Source of the DNA: an uncultured Chloroflexota bacterium
GTDB taxonomy: Bacteria > Chloroflexota > Dehalococcoidia > SM23-28-2 > RBG-16-64-32
Direction of reading: 5' to 3'
Assembly: GCA_913056415.1 (NCBI GenBank)
Contig: CAJXNA010000042.1
Location: 1 to 11,397 of the forward strand
Length of the DNA: 11,397 bases
In this document: positions 1 through 6,726 of the stretch, piece after piece
Position numbering within the stretch: the stretch's first letter is position 1
Layout: every line of letters begins with the position of its first letter
Notes under the pieces: generated by a model
Database searches by the model: none
What the model saw: only the letters and a program-made list of their open reading frames with translations
What the model was told of the DNA's origin: nothing
Translations under genes and position numbers: made by a program

Positions 1-12
1 CGCTTTAGGCAT
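1..12 (-). CDS. dnaK: Molecular chaperone DnaK (Hsp70), first four codons only
   Basis: Only ATG CCT AAA GCG (Met-Pro-Lys-Ala) lies inside the window, reading leftward off the edge. Hsp70 proteins commonly begin M-P/A-K followed by a VGIDLGTT-type phosphate loop, which would lie just outside. A strong Shine-Dalgarno (AAGGAG, complement of 21-26) sits 8 bases before the ATG. The position after hrcA and grpE on the same strand is where dnaK is expected in hrcA-grpE-dnaK operons. DnaK is the ATP-dependent chaperone whose nucleotide exchange is driven by GrpE. The identity is an inference from context and start signals, since four residues prove nothing alone. Confidence 0.72.
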
Positions 13-111
13 GGGGCGTTCTCCTTCGGGTCGAGGGCCAGGATTGGGCCACAGAGTGCTTTACTCGCTCGGTTTGTGTTTTGAACCGTCATCGCTTTCA
101 TCTCAACCGCT

Positions 112-125
112 GTAGCTGCAGCTAC
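112..125. repeat. 14-bp perfect palindrome at the grpE stop codon
   Basis: GTAGCTGCAGCTAC reads the same on both strands and overlaps the grpE TAG stop (complement of 122-124). It has no loop and no following T run, so it is not an intrinsic terminator. It may be chance, a protein site, or a weak structure between grpE and dnaK. The rest of the 109-base grpE-dnaK gap shows only the dnaK ribosome binding site. Confidence 0.4.
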
Positions 126-793
126 GATTGGTCATCTCCCTGTTTCTCACTCGCTTGTTCAGGCTTCTCGCCGCCTTCAGGCGCTTCCGCCTCTTTCTCT
201 TCCTCCGCCTTCTCCTCTTTGCCCTTGCCGACGACGACCATGGCAGGGCGGAGGACGCGGTCGTGGAGCTTGTAGCCGCGCTGGACCTCCGCCAGCACCT
301 TCCCCTCCTCGCCGTCGGCGTGGGTGACGGCCTCGTGGAAGCTGGGGTCGAACTGCTGGCCCTCGGCCTGGATGGGGGTGACGCCGGCGTTATCGAGGAG
401 GACGAGGAGCTTGCGGTGGATGAGGGCTATGCCCTCGAACCAGGTGAGGCCGGCGAGGCGGGCGTCGAGGCTGCCGAGGGCGCGCTCCAGGTCGTCGAGG
501 ATGGGGAGGACGTTGATGATGAGGGCGGCGGAGGCGAAGCGGCGGCTCTCGCTGCGCTCCTGCTCCACACGGCGCTTGTAGTTCTGGAAGTCGGCCTCGG
601 CGCGCTGCCAGTTGCCGAGGTATTTCTGGGCGTCCTCTTTGGCGTTGGCGAGCTGCTCCTCTATGGTGCCGGCTTCGGCAGGCTCAGCCTGAGCGGATTC
701 AGGCGGGGCAGGTTCGGCCTCGGGTGGCTCAGCATCCCCCGGAGGCGGACCCGCCTCCGGAGGGGGTTCTTTCTTACGGGGGTTGTCAGTCAT
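122..793 (-). CDS. grpE: GrpE, nucleotide exchange factor of DnaK
   Basis: A 223-residue protein (the usual length is about 190-210). Residues 1-42 are an acidic, proline-rich disordered tail. Residues 43-100 form the long coiled-coil dimerisation helix (IEEQLANAKEDAQKYLGNWQRAEADFQNYKRR). Residues 149-191 carry the family signature in the beta head (FDPSFHEAV, then GYKLHDRVLRPAMVVVGKG). Residues 192-223 are an extra Lys/Glu-rich tail. GrpE acts as a cytosolic dimer that releases ADP from DnaK and serves as a thermosensor in known systems. The ATG at 793 was chosen because the frame extends far upstream inside hrcA, whereas this ATG has GGAG 7-8 bases upstream and lies 20 bases after the hrcA stop. 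The gene is co-transcribed with hrcA and dnaK. Confidence 0.96.
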   Translation of the reverse strand: MTDNPRKKEPPPEAGPPPGDAEPPEAEPAPPESAQAEPAEAGTIEEQLANAKEDAQKYLGNWQRAEADFQNYKRRVEQERSESRRFASAALIINVLPILDDLERALGSLDARLAGLTWFEGIALIHRKLLVLLDNAGVTPIQAEGQQFDPSFHEAVTHADGEEGKVLAEVQRGYKLHDRVLRPAMVVVGKGKEEKAEEEKEAEAPEGGEKPEQASEKQGDDQS

Positions 794-813
794 GTCTTCG
801 CTCCAGGGAGAGT

Positions 814-1848
814 CTAGCCGAAGTAGGCGTCCAGGAGCTCCTCCATGATGCCGCTCATGTAGCGCACCATGGAGACTGTCCTGGAGTAGTTCATGCGCGT
901 GGGCCCGACGACGCTGATGGCGCCGCGGAGGCCGGAGGGGCCGCCGTAGGGGGAGATGACGACGCTGCACTGCTGCATGGCGTCCTGGGGGTGCTCACTG
1001 CCGATGATCGCGGTCACCTCACCCGGACGGGCAGGCTGGTCGCCGGCAGCGCGGGCGAGAGGTATCGCCTTGTCGAGGTTGGAGCGTCCGAGGAGGTCCA
1101 TGAGGGCCAGCATGCGGTCTCCCTGGGCGAACTCCGGCTCAAGGAGCATGTCGCGGAGGCCTTCGAGATAGGCTTCGCCGAATGACTCCGCCTCCTCAGA
1201 CTCCATCAGATCGAGAGCGGCGTGCACGGTCTGGGCCTCGAACGAGCGGTGCTCCATCTGCATGGCGCGGATCTCGTCCACGGTGCGCCCGGCGTAGAGG
1301 GAGTTGAGGTGGGCGGCGACACCGGCCAGCTCAGCCTGGGAGAGGGGCCGGTCCAGGGTGAGTGTTTGCTGGAGGACGAGCGTCTCCTGGAGGACGAGGA
1401 CGAGGAGGGCCACGAAGTCGTGCACGCTCACGAGCTGGAGCGAGCGGAGCCGCGTCTGAGCGGCGTGGGGGGCGGTGACCACGGAGACGTAGCTGAGGCG
1501 GGCGGCGAGTACGGCAGCGGCCAGGTGGGCCCACTCATCCGTTTCGCCGGCCGCCTGGTGGAACTGGTGGCGGATCGTCTGTTGGATGGCGGCGGGGGGC
1601 TCCTGAGGACGCATAAGCGCCTCCACGTAGTAACGATACCCCTTATCGGAGGGGACGCGACCGGCCGAGGTGTGCGGCTGCACGATGTAGCCTTCGTCCT
1701 CCAGCCGCGCCATTTCGTTGCGGATGGTGGCGGAGGAGACGGGCAGAGCGTAACGCTGGACGACGGCGCTGGAGGCGACCGGCTGGGCGGAGCGGACGTA
1801 CTCGTCCACGATGAAACGCAGCAGCTGTTCTCGTCTCTCGGTAAGCAT
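814..1848 (-). CDS. hrcA: Heat-inducible transcription repressor HrcA
   Basis: A 344-residue repressor of the class I heat-shock regulon, which binds CIRCE. Residues 1-75 form the winged-helix DNA-binding domain (LTERREQLLRFIVDEYV, then SSATIRNEMARLEDEGYI and the wing HTSAGRVPSDKGYRYY). The remainder is the GAF-like and dimerisation region, ending with the conserved GPTRMNYSRTVSMVRY stretch. The ATG at 1848 is preferred over an in-frame GTG at 1872, because 1872 lies inside the CIRCE operator and family members begin close to LTERREQLL. The ribosome binding site is weak (AAGG in the upstream TAAGGCCGG). It is the first gene of the operon, and the CIRCE 18 bases upstream implies autoregulation: HrcA represses itself, grpE and dnaK until it is titrated from GroEL on heat stress. 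Confidence 0.96.
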   Translation of the reverse strand: MLTERREQLLRFIVDEYVRSAQPVASSAVVQRYALPVSSATIRNEMARLEDEGYIVQPHTSAGRVPSDKGYRYYVEALMRPQEPPAAIQQTIRHQFHQAAGETDEWAHLAAAVLAARLSYVSVVTAPHAAQTRLRSLQLVSVHDFVALLVLVLQETLVLQQTLTLDRPLSQAELAGVAAHLNSLYAGRTVDEIRAMQMEHRSFEAQTVHAALDLMESEEAESFGEAYLEGLRDMLLEPEFAQGDRMLALMDLLGRSNLDKAIPLARAAGDQPARPGEVTAIIGSEHPQDAMQQCSVVISPYGGPSGLRGAISVVGPTRMNYSRTVSMVRYMSGIMEELLDAYFG

Positions 1849-1865
1849 GTTGCCGGCCTTAGCAA

Positions 1866-1892
1866 TTAGCACTCGCGGGGTGAGAGTGCTAA
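1866..1892. promoter_or_regulatory. CIRCE operator (HrcA binding site)
   Basis: A perfect inverted repeat TTAGCACTC-N9-GAGTGCTAA, identical to the canonical CIRCE consensus in both 9-base arms. It overlaps the predicted transcription start of the hrcA promoter and sits 18 bases before the hrcA ATG, so bound HrcA would block initiation. Confidence 0.97.
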
Positions 1893-1901
1893 CCGAGATT
1901 C

Positions 1902-1931
1902 AGCGTAGCACCCCCGCAGAGAAGGTGTCAA
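1902..1931 (-). promoter_or_regulatory. Promoter of the hrcA-grpE-dnaK operon
   Basis: Reading leftward: consensus -35 TTGACA (complement of 1926-1931), an 18-base spacer, and -10 TACGCT (complement of 1902-1907) with an upstream TGC that makes it extended. The start would fall near 1895, at the edge of CIRCE, which is the normal arrangement for HrcA-controlled promoters. Confidence 0.68.
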
Positions 1932-1963
1932 GAGCGGAGCCGGCCGTAGGCCGTCGCGCCGTA

Positions 1964-1993
1964 TTGACCCGCCTTCAGGGAGCTTGCTATACT
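1964..1993 (+). promoter_or_regulatory. Promoter of the small membrane protein / MBL hydrolase genes
   Basis: TTGACC (1964-1969), an 18-base spacer, and TATACT (1988-1993) preceded by TGC (extended -10). The start is expected near 2000, giving a leader of about 30 bases to the ATG at 2031. It is divergent from the hrcA promoter, with the two -35 boxes 32 bases apart, so proteins at one promoter might affect the other. Confidence 0.7.
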
Positions 1994-2030
1994 CAGCGCG
2001 ACCCTATACGAGTCCAAAGGAGTTCGCGTC

Positions 2031-2186
2031 ATGGCAGAAGAGGACCAGGCGGGCCTAGAAGAAGCCCCGCGGAAAAAGGGCGGCAAGAAACGAAAGGTGT
2101 TCTTCCTCGTGGCCTTGATCGGCGCTGTAATCGCGGCCCTCTCGTTCTGGCGCCGCCGCGGCTCAGAGGAAGAGTTCGAAGAGTAG
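2031..2186 (+). CDS. Small single-pass membrane protein, 51 residues, unknown function
   Basis: ATG at 2031 has AGGAG (in AAAGGAGTT) 8 bases upstream and a good promoter about 40 bases upstream. The product starts MAEEDQAGLEEAPRKK. Residues 15-22 are strongly basic (KKGGKKRK), residues 23-40 form one hydrophobic helix (VFFLVALIGAVIAALSFW), residues 41-43 are RRR, and the tail is acidic (SEEEFEE). There is no signal-peptidase site, so it should stay as a membrane anchor. I recognise no family; it loosely resembles short membrane proteins of Actinobacteria and Chloroflexota with a C-terminal RR plus acidic tail. The MBL hydrolase follows after 65 bases on the same strand and may be co-transcribed. 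Promoter, ribosome binding site and coherent topology make it a credible gene despite its size. Confidence 0.75.
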   Translation: MAEEDQAGLEEAPRKKGGKKRKVFFLVALIGAVIAALSFWRRRGSEEEFEE

Positions 2187-2251
2187 CTGCCGGCGATCCC
2201 GACCGATCCCTTGGTACCTGACATCGCGTTCCTTCGGAGCGAACTATCCGC

Positions 2252-2890
2252 GTGGAGATAACCTGGCTCGGCCATTCCTGTTTTCGCATTCGCGGCCGCG
2301 GAGCCGCGATCGTCACTGACCCCTGTCCGCCCTCATCCGGCTATACCATCGGCAAGCCCACGGCGGACATCGTCACGATCAGCCACGGCCATGAAAACCA
2401 CTCGTACGTGAAGGCGGTGGCAGGCAAGCCGGTCCGCATTGATAGGCCCGGGGAGTACGAGATACACGGCGCCTTCGTGACCGGCGTCGGCACTTACCAC
2501 GACGCGGAGCAGGGGGCCACTCACGGCGCCAACGTGTCCTTCGTGCTGGAGATGGAGGACCTACGCGTCTGCCACCTGGGAGACCTGGGGCATACACCCA
2601 CGCCGGACCAGGTGGAGGAGATGAGCGGCGTGAGCGTGCTGCTGATACCAGTCGGCGGCAACACGACGATTGACGGGGCGACGGCGGCGGAGGTGGTGAA
2701 CATCATCGAGCCCTCTATCGTCATCCCGATGCACTATCGCACTGAGGTCACGAAGGACGATCTGGCGCCGCTGGACCGCTTCCTTAAGGAGATGGGCGCC
2801 AAGGATCTGGAGCCCCAGCCCAAGCTGACGGTGTCCCGCAGCTCCCTGCCCCACGAGATGCAACTGCTGCTGCTGGACTATCGCCGCTAG
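2252..2890 (+). CDS. Metallo-beta-lactamase-fold hydrolase (UlaG/Lactamase_B_3-like)
   Basis: A 212-residue protein starting with GTG (VEITWLGHSCFRIRG), the typical N-terminus of the short MBL-fold group related to UlaG. GGAG at 2236-2239 lies 12 bases upstream. Metal-site motifs: SHGHENH (residues 44-50), HLGDLGH (108-114) and PMHYRTE (159-165). The usual HxHxDH is HxHxNH here, with Asn49 replacing the Asp that normally binds the second metal, while H45, H47, H50, H108, D111 and H161 are present. Family members are cytosolic Zn- or Mn-dependent hydrolases with varied substrates; the substrate cannot be predicted. There is no signal peptide. Its stop codon overlaps, on the opposite strand, the stop of the SGNH hydrolase gene. 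Confidence 0.9.
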   Translation: MEITWLGHSCFRIRGRGAAIVTDPCPPSSGYTIGKPTADIVTISHGHENHSYVKAVAGKPVRIDRPGEYEIHGAFVTGVGTYHDAEQGATHGANVSFVLEMEDLRVCHLGDLGHTPTPDQVEEMSGVSVLLIPVGGNTTIDGATAAEVVNIIEPSIVIPMHYRTEVTKDDLAPLDRFLKEMGAKDLEPQPKLTVSRSSLPHEMQLLLLDYRR

Positions 2891-3876
2891 CGGCCGCGGG
2901 CAGTCAGGTAAACGCCGGCGACAGCCGCCGCTCCGAGCAAGGCCGCCGGTATCGCGATCGCCAGCAGGAGGGCCTGGTTGGAGCCATCGTCATCGTCCTG
3001 GGCCAGAGGCTGGAGGCCACCCTGGCCCAGGGGCACGGTGCTAATCTCTTCCACCGTCGTCGGCGTGATCAGATCCTCGGGCAGGACCGGCTCCCGGCCT
3101 TCAATCGTGGCCAGGACGACCTCGCCCATGAGCGCGTGGCCTTCATCGTTGGGATGAATCTGGTCATCAGCCACGAGCTGGGCGGCGCGGCCGCGGAACA
3201 AGGGATAGACGCTGGCCAGATCGGCGCCGAACTCCGTCTGTGAGACCACGCTCTGGGTCAGATCGTTGATCCCCCGGATGGCGAAGTCCGCTATCAGCTC
3301 GGCCGCGTCACCTCTGCCCGACAGGGGGCTGTAGAGGTCAACCACAACGATCTTAGCCTTAGGGGCCGCCTCTCGCAGACTGCTAAGCACCTGCGTAAGG
3401 TTCTCCTCCAACACGGCGAGCATCTCCTCGAACAGTATCTGGCACTCCGAGGCGAGAGGGTCAGCGACGCAGGGGGAGTCAGGCGTGGCCAGGGCGAGCA
3501 CGTCGTTGCCGCCGATGCCGACGGTGATGATCTCCACGTTGTCGTCGGAGGAGGAGGTGTCCTCCTGGCGCTCGATGATCTCGTTCACGGCCCGCTCCAG
3601 TTGACCGCCGGGCAGTAGGAGGTCAGCGCTGGTAGCGCCGGGGACGCCGAGGTTGATCAGATCCAGGCCGCGGTCGCGGTAGCGCTCGCTCTTGCGCAGG
3701 GCGTCGTAGGTGATGGCCACGTAGCCGCCGGTGGCCGGGTCCGAAGCTCCCACGCCGAAGGTGAGGGAGTTGCCGAGGGCAACGTAGGCGGGCGCCTCCT
3801 TGGCGGCAACGGGCGCCGGCGGCGCCAGCAGGGCCAGGGAAAGAAAGGCCGCCAGTAGCGGCAACAGTCTTTGCAT
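2887..3876 (-). CDS. Membrane-anchored SGNH/GDSL-family hydrolase (lipase/esterase-like)
   Basis: A 329-residue exported enzyme. Residues 1-25 are a signal peptide (hydrophobic stretch, then APVAA-K). The SGNH blocks are: block I ALGNSLTFG with Ser37 (GNSL in place of GDSL), block II Gly in GVPGATS (77-83), block III GGND (122-125), and block V D238-Q-I-H241-P with the catalytic Asp/His. Cys136 and Cys145 could form a disulfide. Residues 302-324 form a C-terminal membrane helix followed by ARGR, so the enzyme is probably tethered outside the membrane. The family hydrolyses carboxylic esters, including acyl groups on lipids or polysaccharides; the substrate is unknown. ATG 3876 was chosen because the signal peptide starts there; the longer frame runs back into the upstream gene. 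The M23 gene ends 17 bases upstream, so the two are probably one operon acting on the envelope. Confidence 0.9.
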   Translation of the reverse strand: MQRLLPLLAAFLSLALLAPPAPVAAKEAPAYVALGNSLTFGVGASDPATGGYVAITYDALRKSERYRDRGLDLINLGVPGATSADLLLPGGQLERAVNEIIERQEDTSSSDDNVEIITVGIGGNDVLALATPDSPCVADPLASECQILFEEMLAVLEENLTQVLSSLREAAPKAKIVVVDLYSPLSGRGDAAELIADFAIRGINDLTQSVVSQTEFGADLASVYPLFRGRAAQLVADDQIHPNDEGHALMGEVVLATIEGREPVLPEDLITPTTVEEISTVPLGQGGLQPLAQDDDDGSNQALLLAIAIPAALLGAAAVAGVYLTARGR

Positions 3877-3893
3877 AAGCCTGATCTGGAATC

Positions 3894-5063
3894 CTAAGGG
3901 AGGTATGCGAGTGGGTCCACCGGGGAGCCGCCGATCCAGAGCTCGAAGTGCAGATGGGCGCCGGTGCAGTAGCCGGTGCAACCGATGGCGCCGATCTGTT
4001 CGCCCTGGCCCACGGCCTGTCCTTGGGCCACGTAGATGGCCGATAGATGGGCGTAGACGGTCTCCGAGCCGTCGGCGTGGCGGATGACGACGTAGGTGCC
4101 CAGGCCCCAGCCCAAGCTGGCGGTGAGGACGACGGTGCCGGTGGAGGCGGAGAGGACGGGGGCGCCGTAGCGGCCGAAGGCGTCGATGTCAATAGCCAGA
4201 TGGTAGGAGCTGCCGCCGCGGTACTCGCCGAAGTAGGAGGAGATGGAGCTAGAGAAGGGCCAGATGTAGCCGATACTGGCCGGTGGTGGCGGTGGAGGAG
4301 CCGGCTCCGGGTCAGACTCCGGCTCTGGGTTGGTGGCCTCGACGGCGGTGACGGCGGCGGAGATGGGCGGAGGAGGAGGCACGGCACCGGGAAGAACGAG
4401 GACCATCCCCTCTATAACGGTGTCCGCTGAGCTAATGCCGTTAGGTACGAATGCGAGGATGCTGGTGACGTCTATCTGATAGAAGGATGCGATATCGGAG
4501 AGGGTGTCGCCCAGCCTAACGTTGTAGATGAGGCCGTTGAGGCTGGGGATCTGGAGCTTCTGCCCAACAAGGAGCAGATCGGGGTCCTCATGGAGGTCGG
4601 CGTTGTTCCAGAGGATGTACTCAACATCTATACCAAAGGCGGCGGCGATGGACGCGACGGAGTCTCCCAGCTGAACGGTATAGACGATGAAGGCAGGTTG
4701 CGGTTCGGGTGTGGGTTCAGGCGCGGGCTCGGGTGTGGGTTCGGGTGTGGCCTCCTCTGGTTCTGTCTGCTGTGGCTCAGGGTTGACGATGTAGATGCCG
4801 GAAGAGGTTGCCAGAACAACGGAAGGACGCAGGTAGCCGGCGGAGGGGCTTTCACTAACAGCCTCCTGAAGGGCGACGTCGGCGGAGACGAAAGGAGACG
4901 CGACCCTCCCCAGAGCTCCCGTCGCGGCGACGCCGACCGCGATGAAGGCGATGAGAAAGAAGAGTGCGTGGAGACAGTACCTTCGCTGTTCGGTTGCGGG
5001 CTTGCCCGCGCTCTGCGGGTCAAGCACGCGTCTGTCTCGGCCTCCAGGCCAGCGCGGGGGCAA
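3894..5063 (-). CDS. LysM-LysM-M23 (LytM) peptidoglycan peptidase, membrane-anchored
   Basis: A 389-residue protein counted from TTG 5063. Residues 31-51 are an uncleaved or signal-anchor helix (LHALFFLIAFIAVGV). Residues 95-124 are a Pro/Glu/Thr linker. LysM domains lie at 127-173 (YTVQLGDSVASIA...GQKLQIP) and 179-225 (YNVRLGDTLSDIA...MVLVLP), followed by a second Pro-rich linker at 228-262. The M23 domain is 266-389, with metal and catalytic residues H288 and D292 (HLAID), H339 (YAHLS) and H370/H372 (HLHFE), so it looks active. Cys362 and Cys366 in GCTGYCTG may form a disulfide. Such enzymes cut peptide cross-links in peptidoglycan, with LysM binding the glycan. The start is uncertain: the only strong Shine-Dalgarno (AGGAGG, 5093-5088) faces in-frame ATT codons at 5084 and 5081, while TTG 5063 and GTG 5027 have no well-spaced site. 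Confidence 0.92.
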   Translation of the reverse strand: MPPRWPGGRDRRVLDPQSAGKPATEQRRYCLHALFFLIAFIAVGVAATGALGRVASPFVSADVALQEAVSESPSAGYLRPSVVLATSSGIYIVNPEPQQTEPEEATPEPTPEPAPEPTPEPQPAFIVYTVQLGDSVASIAAAFGIDVEYILWNNADLHEDPDLLLVGQKLQIPSLNGLIYNVRLGDTLSDIASFYQIDVTSILAFVPNGISSADTVIEGMVLVLPGAVPPPPPISAAVTAVEATNPEPESDPEPAPPPPPPASIGYIWPFSSSISSYFGEYRGGSSYHLAIDIDAFGRYGAPVLSASTGTVVLTASLGWGLGTYVVIRHADGSETVYAHLSAIYVAQGQAVGQGEQIGAIGCTGYCTGAHLHFELWIGGSPVDPLAYLP

Positions 5064-5155
5064 CGCTTGCTGGTCCCGAATAATCTACCTCCTGTTTATC
5101 TCCTTCTCATGCCGAGATAGCGCCCCGTGTGGCACCACCTCAAATCTGCCCTGCT

Positions 5156-5189
5156 TGACAAATCGGGGGTAATTATAACCCATTTGTCA
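5156..5189. repeat. Dyad surrounding the M23-operon -10 box
   Basis: Perfect arms TGACAAAT (5156-5163) and ATTTGTCA (5182-5189). Inside them GGGT (5167-5170) and ACCC (5178-5181) extend the pairing, leaving a 3-base bulge and a 7-base A/T loop. The -10 box of the leftward promoter lies in this centre. It could be a repressor operator, or a hairpin read through from the rho transcript; the sequence does not decide between them. Confidence 0.5.
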
Positions 5190-5201
5190 GTCTCTTCACA
5201 A
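5172..5201 (-). promoter_or_regulatory. Promoter of the M23-SGNH operon
   Basis: Reading leftward: -35 TTGTGA (complement of 5196-5201, 4 of 6 consensus), an 18-base spacer, and a consensus -10 TATAAT (complement of 5172-5177). The start is expected near 5165, giving a leader of roughly 85 bases before the AGGAGG site. Confidence 0.62.
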
Positions 5202-5205
5202 ATTG

Positions 5206-5226
5206 ACACGTTATAAACGAACGTGT
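5206..5226. repeat. Short inverted repeat between rho and the M23 promoter
   Basis: ACACGTT (5206-5212), a 7-base spacer, and AACGTGT (5220-5226) are perfect arms. The repeat lies just upstream of the -35 of the leftward promoter and 47 bases after the rho stop. It is neither GC-rich nor followed by T's, so an operator is more likely than a terminator. Confidence 0.4.
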
Positions 5227-5273
5227 GACAGGCAGTTAAGGAGTAGCAGGGGAAAAGTCAGTGAATGCCACGC

Positions 5274-6566
5274 CTAGACGGCGTCTTTGATGGTGGCCAG
5301 GAACTCTTCGTTTGTCTTGGTGCGCTGGAGGCGTTCCAGGATCAGCTCCGCGGCCTCTGTGGAGTTAGGTGAGTTCTGGGACACCATGGCGGTCATGCGG
5401 CGCAGGAGCAGCACCTTCTTGTATTTCTCTTCGCCGAGCAGGAGATCGTCACGGCGGGTGCTGCTGCGCTGGATATCGATGGCCGGGTAGGTGCGCCTTT
5501 CCGCCAGACGACGGTCAAGGAACAGCTCCCAGTTGCCAGTGCCCTTGAACTCCTCGAATATGACCTCGTCCATGCGGCTGCCGGTATCGATTAGGCAGGT
5601 GGCGATCATGGTCAGGCTGCCTCCCTCCTCGATGGTGCGGCCAGCGCCGAACAGGCGCTTGGAGGGGTGCAGGGCCACAGGGTCGATGCCGCCGGAGAGG
5701 GTGCGGCCGCTGGGGGGAAGGGCCAGGTTGTAGGCGCGGGTGAGACGGGTGATGCCGTCCAGGAGGACAACGATGTGGCGCCCGCCCTCTACCAAACGCT
5801 TCGCCCGCTCTATCCCCATCTCGGCAACTCTGGTCTGCTCCTCCACCGGATCGTCGAAGGTGGCGGCGAGGACCTCCGCGTGCTCTACGGAGCGGCGCCA
5901 GTCCGTCACCTCCTCCGGACGCTCACCGATGAGGAGGACGATGATGTGTATCTCTTCGTATTTGTTGGCGATAGCGTGGGCGATGGTCTTGAGGAGGACC
6001 GTCTTGCCGGCCTTGGGCGGCGACACGATGAGGCCGCGCTGGCCACGGCCGATGGGGGCGACGAGGTCGATGATACGGGTGGAGAGGCTGCTGTCGCCAG
6101 CCTCCAGATCGATGAACTCCTGCGGGAAGATAGGCGTGAGCTGCTCGAAGTAGGGGCGGCGTTTGGCCGCCTCCGGGTCCAGGCCGTTGACGGCGTCCAC
6201 TTTGAGCAGGCCGTAGTACTTCTCGGAGTCCTTGGGCGGGCGGGCGGTGCCCATCACGTAGTCGCCGGTGCGCAAGGCGAAGCGGCGAATCTGGGTTTGG
6301 GAGACGTAGACGTCGCTGAGGCTTGGGCGCAGGGCCTCAGCCCGTAGAAATCCATATCCGTCAGAGGCTAGCTCCAGGATACCGCCGGCGAAGTAATTGC
6401 CATCGCGTTCGGCCTTAGCCTGGAGGATGCGGAAGACGAGCTCCTGCTTGCGCAGGGAGCCGGCGCCGCTGAGGCCCAGCTCCTTGGCCACGTCCATGAG
6501 CTCGTCTCGGGTGCGGGCTTCCAGTTCGGCAAGGTTCGCTGGGGACTCCGAAAGTGTTTTCTCCAT
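5274..6566 (-). CDS. rho: Transcription termination factor Rho
   Basis: A 430-residue hexameric RNA helicase/translocase (E. coli 419). Residues 11-49 are the Rho N-terminal helical domain (NLAELEARTRDELMDVAKELG...RKQELVFRIL). Residues about 57-125 are the cold-shock-like RNA-binding domain, with an RNP1-like GYGFLR at 70-75. Walker A PPKAGKT lies at 183-189, Walker B HIVVLLD at 264-270, and the Q-loop region SGGIDPVALHPSKRLFGAGR at 291-310. The R-loop KGTGN and a C-terminal EEKYKKVLLLRRM segment follow. There is no large insertion. The frame is open to a GTG at 6641 (25 more residues), but no convincing ribosome binding site supports either start; the ATG at 6566 matches where family members begin. 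pyrG and the DUF2269-like gene lie upstream on the same strand, with a hairpin between. Confidence 0.97.
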   Translation of the reverse strand: MEKTLSESPANLAELEARTRDELMDVAKELGLSGAGSLRKQELVFRILQAKAERDGNYFAGGILELASDGYGFLRAEALRPSLSDVYVSQTQIRRFALRTGDYVMGTARPPKDSEKYYGLLKVDAVNGLDPEAAKRRPYFEQLTPIFPQEFIDLEAGDSSLSTRIIDLVAPIGRGQRGLIVSPPKAGKTVLLKTIAHAIANKYEEIHIIVLLIGERPEEVTDWRRSVEHAEVLAATFDDPVEEQTRVAEMGIERAKRLVEGGRHIVVLLDGITRLTRAYNLALPPSGRTLSGGIDPVALHPSKRLFGAGRTIEEGGSLTMIATCLIDTGSRMDEVIFEEFKGTGNWELFLDRRLAERRTYPAIDIQRSSTRRDDLLLGEEKYKKVLLLRRMTAMVSQNSPNSTEAAELILERLQRTKTNEEFLATIKDAV

Positions 6567-6726
6567 CTTGGTGGGCGCATCTAGATCCACGGTTTGTAAG
6601 TTCTCCGGGCCTCCGCCGGCCCAGGCATGTTTACGGGACACGGTTCAAATAATGGGGAGGCGGAATCAAAATACATCATACTTTCAAGACGCGCAAGGCC
6701 TTGCCGGCGTTAACTGGGGGATGATA

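Noticed and set aside
128..817. Long open frame on the plus strand opposite grpE (also similar long frames at 1222-1869, 5667-6347, 7390-8094 and 9009-9701)
   Set aside because: These are mirror frames of GC-rich genes; their translations are low-complexity (Val/Glu/Leu/Gly-rich) and match no fold, while the opposite strand encodes clear GrpE, HrcA, Rho, PyrG and M16 proteins.
1870..1872. GTG as the hrcA start
   Set aside because: It lies inside the CIRCE left arm and adds eight residues not typical of HrcA; the ATG at 1848 fits better.
5096..5110. Four-codon upstream frame ATG AGA AGG AGA TAA in the M23 leader (minus strand)
   Set aside because: It has no ribosome binding site, and the AGA/AGG codons simply form part of purine-rich Shine-Dalgarno-like sequence; too short to distinguish from chance.
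5155..5179. Plus-strand TTGACA followed by TATAAC as a promoter
   Set aside because: The spacer is only 13 bases and no plus-strand gene follows; the boxes are the reverse face of the dyad around the leftward promoter.
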